Assembly: GCA_009746045.1 (NCBI GenBank)
Contig: RPFO01000022.1
Location: forward strand, 748,036-812,035
Length of the DNA: 64,000 bases
Origin: Mesostigma viride
Lineage: Eukaryota; Streptophyta; Mesostigmatophyceae; Mesostigmatales; Mesostigmataceae
Reading direction: 5' to 3'
A program made the translations under genes and the position numbers. Numbering within the stretch: the stretch's first letter is position 1; each line of letters begins with the position of its first letter. The notes under the pieces are model-generated. The model did not search any database, was not told the DNA's origin, and saw only the letters and a program-made list of their open reading frames with translations. Shown here one piece after another: positions 59,225-64,000 of the stretch.

Positions 59225-59740
59225 ATGCCTAAAGGGCACTTTTCTGGAAACCATAACTATGCATGTGCAAAAAATCCAATGATGATTGGGGACCATAAAT
59301 ATGATTTTAAAAAAATTTTCCAGCCACTTGGGGGGGGTACTAGCCCCCACCATACACCGGTAACGCGCTAAAAATAGAAAAAGACGCTATTTTAGTCACA
59401 TTTTCCCTAGGACAATGGGCAAACATATTGGGACCAAATCATATATTCCCGCATAGTTCCCCCACTTTTGAGAAATTCTACCTAATTGGGACCAAGAAAT
59501 AAGAATGTTTACTCACGTTGATGGATTTCCCGCAAAACAGGTACTTTTTTAATCAAAAAAAAAAAATCAAATCATTAACACATCATATCATGCTCCACCA
59601 TATATTCCCAAATATTACTGGTGGGGGGGCATGCAGCCCCAAATTTTCAGGTCATTCTGACGAGCGCACCTCTAGTTGATGGATTTCCTAGGTAGCCACC
59701 TGTGACGAAGCTAAGGGAGGTTTTTTAGTGTATCTTACAC
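59225..59740. repeat. 0.5-kb dispersed repeat, uninterrupted copy
   Basis: Provides the empty site for the full-length LINE: ACACATCATATCATGCTCCA, then CCATATATTCCCAAATATT. It contains GCTAAAAATAGAAAAAGACG and CCCGCAAAACAGGTACTTTT, also found at 53815 and 53970. Confidence 0.7.
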
Positions 59741-60069
59741 CATAAACACCCCTTTATCCATCCAAACCATGCAAAAACTGGCCAAACCACATGCTGCCAA
59801 CCTCTGCACATACGGTACCTCCTATGTTCAAGGCTTGACGCCATTCTGACAAGAACTGCCCAAGTTACAACCATTCCAAGACGGCCACCCATGTAGACTC
59901 TACAAGGAAATTAGAGTAACCATTCAGCCACACTAGCACCTCCTTCTTCATCAAGGACATCTGCAAACTGACCAAAGCACACATAATTAACTCTTGCACG
60001 CTGACGGCAACGCATGCTCAACGTGGGGGGTCATTGTGACAAGAACTACTCAAGTTGATGGGTTTCCTA
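59741..60069. other. Degenerate tandem-like units
   Basis: CATTCTGAC(A/G)AG(C/A) followed by CAAGTT and GATGG(A/G)TTTCC recurs at 59652, 59850 and 60030, suggesting an old tandem repeat. No gene. Confidence 0.4.
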
Positions 60070-60215
60070 TATTCTGATCAGACACTCCGCAAAGGTGAAA
60101 ACCTTTGCGTTCAGTGCCGGGCCGCGGAAAACGCGGAAAACGCGATCTGCAAATGAATCCGACCGGAATCGAACTGGGGACCTCTCGCACCAATTTTGCT
60201 GACTATAGGACGGAC
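60070..60215 (-). repeat. tRNA-like SINE candidate, copy 2
   Basis: Partner of 38480-38630 without the R2-like insertion. Minus-strand B-box-like CAGTTCGATTCCGG and A-box-like TAGTCAGC are present. The target site reads CTGACTATAGGACGGACG. Confidence 0.45.
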
Positions 60216-61084
60216 GTCTCCGGTTACCATGGCATCGCCAACTTACACCTACAGTCATCCTATATGACCACCTGACAAGGCGCTAAGGACCACTCAGTAA
60301 GTTAGTAACCCCACAATGCCACTTCATATGCCATCCAACATGCACCAAAACCATGCTGAGTATGTTTACAATGTACGAAGGGGTGGCCACGCACCTCATA
60401 TGTCTTCATCATCCCTCCAGCATGGCCAGCCTTGTAAATATTTGATCTTGTAAATATTTGATCTTGTAAAAATGTTCATAGCCTTGACGATGGTAGCCCT
60501 AATATGCCTAAGCAGCATTTCCTATGTTTCTCCTAGGTTAGAGTGTAAGGTTGATGACAACCAAGCTAATCAACTCAACAACACCTCCTAAACTGTCCTC
60601 CCCGGCATGGATGACAAACTGGGACTATGGAGGGCAAGGAACCAAGTAGGAACATGGTATATATAGCTTGCATGCAGTCATGCATGTCAACCATGGTTGG
60701 CTCAGCACATTGTAGTCTTGTCACATCATCATAACATAGGAAAGCTCAAACAACCATTGGTGCAAGCTATCTACATGCAGTCACACAAATGCAATATCTC
60801 CAACATCATCATCACTAAAACACTTCCATCCCTGCACGATAAAATGCAAAGAAACCATTGGCGGCCCTTCAACGCATGAGCGCTGTGATGCCGCTGCGAA
60901 GAGAGGGTGCGTCACTCTCACACAACAAGAAGCGTCCATACGCACAACATCCTTGCCGGAACACGTTTTATGAAATGCCTTATACCTTCCCGAAGAGCTA
61001 TAGGCTGCGACTGAAGCGGCCCTGATCACGACATCAACGAAAACAATCTAAAGCTGCCAGGTATTCGACAACACAACGGCAAGC
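60216..61084. other. No gene seen
   Basis: Non-coding by eye. A duplicated AAATATTTGATCTTGTAA (60436-60470) is the only structure noted. Confidence 0.4.
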
Positions 61085-61095
61085 GACGGCGAGAT

Positions 61096-63125
61096 TAATT
61101 AATTAATTAATAAGCACGTGACTGCGTCACGTGGGTGCCAATACAGAGTAAAGGAACCTTCAACCCTATATACACAGTGAGAAGGAGGGAGGGCGCCCTA
61201 GCTTCTCTCACTGCCGCAGGTGGGCAGGCCACAGAGCGCTCTCTCCACGGCATGGTGCCGGGGCGCAACACTGTGGGTGCAATACAACCAGTGCAATACC
61301 ATAGGTAGGCTGACGCATAGCTTATGCTACAAATGTGAGGTGGGCTCAAGACGTCGGCTAATTAAGGCGCAAGCTGATGGCCACAAGGTGCCAGAGCTAA
61401 TTGAAGGTACTATAACGCTGTGCGCTAATATCGTTTCAAGTGCTGTAATGCCTAAGCTATCCCATCATCGATTGCCCCCATCTAGACAACTAGCTGGAGT
61501 GCTCTATCCCGGGGAAGCCCGGGGGGGCTTCCACAGTTTCTTGTTGACGTAGAGGTCCCCGCCCCGCCAGTACACTTGGGGCTTCTCGGGGTTGGTCTTG
61601 TGGCGGATGTAGTCGGGCCACTGATCGCGGCGTTGCTGCTGCTGGGCTGGCGTCAGGTCGTCGTCAAGCGACCAGGAGGTGTCCACCAGCTTCTTGCGGC
61701 GAGAGAGGAACCGAACTCGGGCTGTGATGTCGCTGAAGGTGAGGACCACTGGAGGGGGCCCAGCCTTGGCCCGTGGATGGGGCAGGCGGTAGGCGCCCTG
61801 CAGTATCGCACCTGGCAGCTGCATGCGCGCCAAGAGCTGTTTCTTCAGCTCGTCGAGAAGAGAGTCTGGGGTCTCCTCCGGCAGCATGTCGAAGCGCCTG
61901 AGGATGACCCGGCAGCGGCGACGGTCGCGGTCAGCGGCCTCGCGGCGCGTGTCTTCCAGCTCCTGGAGCTTGGTGGTGATGGCGGTCGTGGTAGAGGATG
62001 CCTGGCTCTTGAGCAGGTCCGCCCAGGAGGCGCGAGTCGAGGGGTCATCACTAGCCCTACCAGCAGGTTGGGCGGCGATGGTGGCCGTTCGCTCGGCGAT
62101 CTCGGGGACCTGCGTGGCCAGGGCGTCTACCTTGGCGGCAACTGCCTCAAGTTTCACGGTGCCTTGGCCGACTCGGCCTTCCACCTGGTTAAGGCGGGTG
62201 GTCACAGTGGCTGTGGCCTCGGAAACTTTGGTGGCAATGTGCTCTTGCGTAGCAGTAAACTGAGGCTGGAGCTTAAGGGCGACTCTGGCTTCAATGTTGT
62301 TGACCTTGGCCGAGAGAGTGTTGAGTGGGCCGTCAGGCGCGTTCAGGGCGGCGAGCTGCTCAGCCATCGGCGCCAGCTGCTCCGCCACTGCAGCTCGGAT
62401 GGAGTCCGTGCTGGGGGAGGTGCTGCTCTGCGGGGATGCTGCAGCTGCTGTGGCTGCCCGTCTGCGCTCATGCAGGAGGCTCCTGAGGCCAGCGTAGCCA
62501 ATCTGGGTGATGTCGTGGGCGTCGCAGCGCAGGTAGCTGCACATGATGACTGCCTTCAAGTACGCCTCCGGTTCTTGAAGCAGCCATTCCCAGGCGGGCT
62601 TGGTGACCTTGTCGCCAGGGGTAGGCAGGAAAAGTTCGTCATGGCGGGCCAGGAACTTGATAACATCGTCACATTGTTCCTTCGTGAGCGTAAAGATTTC
62701 CAAGATGCAAAAATCCCGCTGGCCGGCGCCGAAGCGGCGGACGTCCCATTTGGTATGGGAAGTTCGGGTTTTCTTGGGAATGGGCGACGAATTTGGCGTA
62801 GAGCACTGCGTCGAGGGAGGCAGACCGGGGGGGAGAGCTTCGATCAGCGCAAAAAGGTTGGCGTCCGCAGGAGTTGATGTCGCACGTGCTGCTGTCGACG
62901 GGAATGCCGACGACAGCTCAAAATGTTTGTCAAGGCTGCGTTTTGGTGGCATTTGCAAAATACTGCGTTACAGCCGTAACCGATTATACTAGCAGATGCG
63001 TCTTGAAAAGACGCATCTGATGCAAGTAGCCTGACTGAATTTGGGGCTCAGACGCAAAAGTTCTGAGCTCCGCCGTCAGCCATGTCCGCTCGTGGCTCGT
63101 GGCTCGTGCCAGACCTCTACCATCT
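61096..63125 (-). mobile_element. Complete ORF1-only retroposon, 2.03 kb
   Basis: Flanked by an 11-bp target duplication GACGGCGAGAT (61085-61095, 63126-63136). Minus strand: a 173-bp leader (CACGAGCCACGAG, ATGGCTGACGGCGGAGC), a single intact 482-residue frame, a UTR of about 400 bp with the terminal hairpin CACGTGAC-GCA-GTCACGTG, and a TTATTAATTAATTAATTAAT tail. There is no RT or nuclease. The duplication proves that it moved as this unit. It is comparable in concept to mammalian HAL1 (half-L1) elements. Confidence 0.92.
61504..62952 (-). CDS. L1-ORF1p-like RNA-binding protein (intact)
   Basis: 482 residues from the ATG at 62950-62952 (MPPKRSLDKHFELSS). N-terminal domain with FTLTKEQCDDVIKFLARHDE and a helical DITQIGYAGLRSLLHERRR. 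A long coiled coil follows (about 185-300; VNNIEARVALKLQPQF, VTTRLNQVEGRVGQ), then an RRM-like part (RRRCRVILRRFDMLPEETPD; GAYRLPHPRAKAGPPPVVLT). The C-terminal domain reads FLSRRKKLVDTSWSLDDDLT, QQQRRDQWPDYI and YWRGGDLYVNKKLW. This is the coiled coil-RRM-CTD order of L1 ORF1p (Transposase_22). Expected role: trimeric RNA chaperone in a retroposon RNP. Alternative: another coiled-coil nucleic-acid-binding protein. Confidence 0.85.
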   Translation of the reverse strand: MPPKRSLDKHFELSSAFPSTAARATSTPADANLFALIEALPPGLPPSTQCSTPNSSPIPKKTRTSHTKWDVRRFGAGQRDFCILEIFTLTKEQCDDVIKFLARHDELFLPTPGDKVTKPAWEWLLQEPEAYLKAVIMCSYLRCDAHDITQIGYAGLRSLLHERRRAATAAAASPQSSTSPSTDSIRAAVAEQLAPMAEQLAALNAPDGPLNTLSAKVNNIEARVALKLQPQFTATQEHIATKVSEATATVTTRLNQVEGRVGQGTVKLEAVAAKVDALATQVPEIAERTATIAAQPAGRASDDPSTRASWADLLKSQASSTTTAITTKLQELEDTRREAADRDRRRCRVILRRFDMLPEETPDSLLDELKKQLLARMQLPGAILQGAYRLPHPRAKAGPPPVVLTFSDITARVRFLSRRKKLVDTSWSLDDDLTPAQQQQRRDQWPDYIRHKTNPEKPQVYWRGGDLYVNKKLWKPPRASPG

Positions 63126-63762
63126 GACGGCGAGATAGCTGGCGGAAACTGCCCAAAAAGAACGCAAAAAACCTCGAACGATGAGCTCATAGAAGAAAGC
63201 ACTGATAGCAGATAACATTCGCGACAAATCTGTACCTCGCCCTCGTAAATCCCTCGCCCAGGCGCGCAACAACCGCCGTTCTTCCATGGACAGGTCAGAC
63301 ACGCACTGCGCAGGTCTGAACAATTACTTACCGATAATGGCCGAAAATCTGGCAAAAGGCACCAGCTCGGTTTAGAAATCGATGCAAAGGGTATTAACGC
63401 CTGCTTCACGGTCAAAATAACCCTAAAAACCGCGATTTTACTGCCGCTATCATGAATTCTATTTTATTCCGCGCGACCAAAAAATTCAGATTACCCCCCA
63501 TGCCGATGGCATAAAAAAACAACAGCGATATTGTAAACCAGCTGATGTCCGCCACAAACTAACATCATAAACTCATCGTCTTTTAGATTCGAGTAAAATT
63601 TATGCATTTCGCCTGCCCTAGTGTGGTAGTTTCGCCTGAACGCAGTCGCCATGGCCACTTCCGCAAGGGGTGCGCGCACCGTGCACGTGAAATTTATGAC
63701 CTTCGGTTCCGGCGCGAATTTTTTGGCGCCAAAAAATTCGGGCATGTCCCGTCCCCTTAAGG
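63126..63762. repeat. Second copy of the 58441-59224 repeat
   Basis: Shares CGCCATGGCCACTTCCGCAA and GTGCGCGCACCGTGCAC and the flanking order. The minus frame with CLTCPWKNGGCCAPGRG and CRECYLL shows a cysteine pattern, but it is not conserved in the other copy. Confidence 0.5.
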
Positions 63763-63880
63763 CATGAAGGAGACAGGGGGTCTCTGCCCTTTCTTCCTGT
63801 TGTGCACACACAGGGATTAAAAGCACTTCGGCGCCGTCCGTGACTCCCCAACGGGAGCACGAGTTTAATTAATTAAGGGC
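63763..63880 (+). repeat. 3' end of ORF1-only retroposon
   Basis: GGCATGAAGGAGACAGGGGG, GGGATTAAAAGCACTTCGGC, CGTGACTCCCCAACGGGAGC and ACGAGTTTAATTAATTAAG. Same terminal hairpin family as 10378-10446 and 48100-48230. Confidence 0.8.
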
Positions 63881-63888
63881 ATATGGCC

Positions 63889-64000
63889 CTCCATCCATCC
63901 ACCCACCCACCCACCCACCCACCCACCCACCCACCCACCCACCCACCCACCCACCCACCCACCCACCCACCCACCCACCCACCCACCCACCCACCCACCC
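63889..64000. repeat. (CCCA)n microsatellite running off the window
   Basis: CCAT units change to CCCA/ACCC repeats from about 63899 to the last base. Its end lies outside the window. Confidence 0.97.

Noticed and set aside
62984-63415. Cysteine-rich frame as a zinc-ribbon gene
   Set aside because: The pattern is not kept in the homologous repeat copy at 58441-59224 and the frame crosses a retroposon boundary at 63125.
63889-64000. Telomere-like repeat at the window end
   Set aside because: The unit is CCCA/ACCC, four bases with no T-rich strand; it is not a known telomere motif and follows a CCAT microsatellite.
1-64000. CRISPR arrays, operons, ribosome binding sites or bacterial genes
   Set aside because: None seen; introns, LINEs, LTR elements and microsatellites indicate eukaryotic nuclear DNA.

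Overview
This window is nuclear DNA of a eukaryote. It holds spliced genes with GT-AG introns, GC-rich exons, long microsatellites and many retrotransposons. I recognise three host genes: a four-exon PLAC8/cysteine-rich membrane protein (minus, 5459-7280), a two-exon RELCH/KIAA1468-like LisH-HEAT protein (minus, 17688-22630) and a single-exon SET-domain methyltransferase-like gene (plus, 24515-25348). Compact genes and a Penelope-like element with an N-terminal GIY-YIG nuclease suggest a microalga, most likely of the green lineage. That is inference; there is no rRNA or organelle marker here.

Layout. 1-5.0 kb: a GGAT microsatellite and decayed LINE fragments. 5.4-7.3 kb: PLAC8 gene. 8.9-9.5 kb: CT/CCCT microsatellite. 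10.3-11.9 kb: ORF1-only retroposon. 12.7-15.7 kb: intact Penelope-like element. 17.7-25.3 kb: host RELCH and SET genes, divergently transcribed from a shared 1.9-kb region. 26.5-38.2 kb: a nest of insertions: an ORF1-only retroposon (10-bp target duplication) carrying a truncated RLE-LINE; next to it a truncated RTE-like LINE (12-bp duplication), split by about 1.2 kb of virus-like DNA, which is itself split by a 7.86-kb LTR retrotransposon (5-bp duplication). 38.6-44.2 kb: a full-length RLE-type (R2-like) LINE with PHD and RING fingers and a 14-bp duplication. 44.2-53.7 kb: a mosaic of decayed ORF1-only retroposons and LINE 3' ends. 54.06-57.70 kb: a full-length RTE-like LINE with an 11-bp duplication. 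57.7-64 kb: dispersed repeats, a tRNA-like SINE candidate, a complete 2.03-kb ORF1-only retroposon (11-bp duplication) and a CCCA microsatellite.

How the parts work together. The RTE-like LINE encodes endonuclease and reverse transcriptase. One family of ORF1-only retroposons encodes only an L1-ORF1p-like RNA-binding protein but ends in a hairpin resembling the LINE's (CTCC-CAAC-GGAG type plus an AT-rich repeat tail), so it may be copied by LINE machinery.

The strongest unexplained signal is mutational. Aligning repeat copies inside the window shows about thirty 4-base self-complementary insertions in which a dinucleotide XY becomes XY-rc(XY)-XY (CA to CATGCA, AA to AATTAA, AC to ACGTAC, CC to CCGGCC, TC to TCGATC, AG to AGCTAG). 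Iteration of this would build the local TTAA, GTAC and TGCA runs. All alignments were done by eye.
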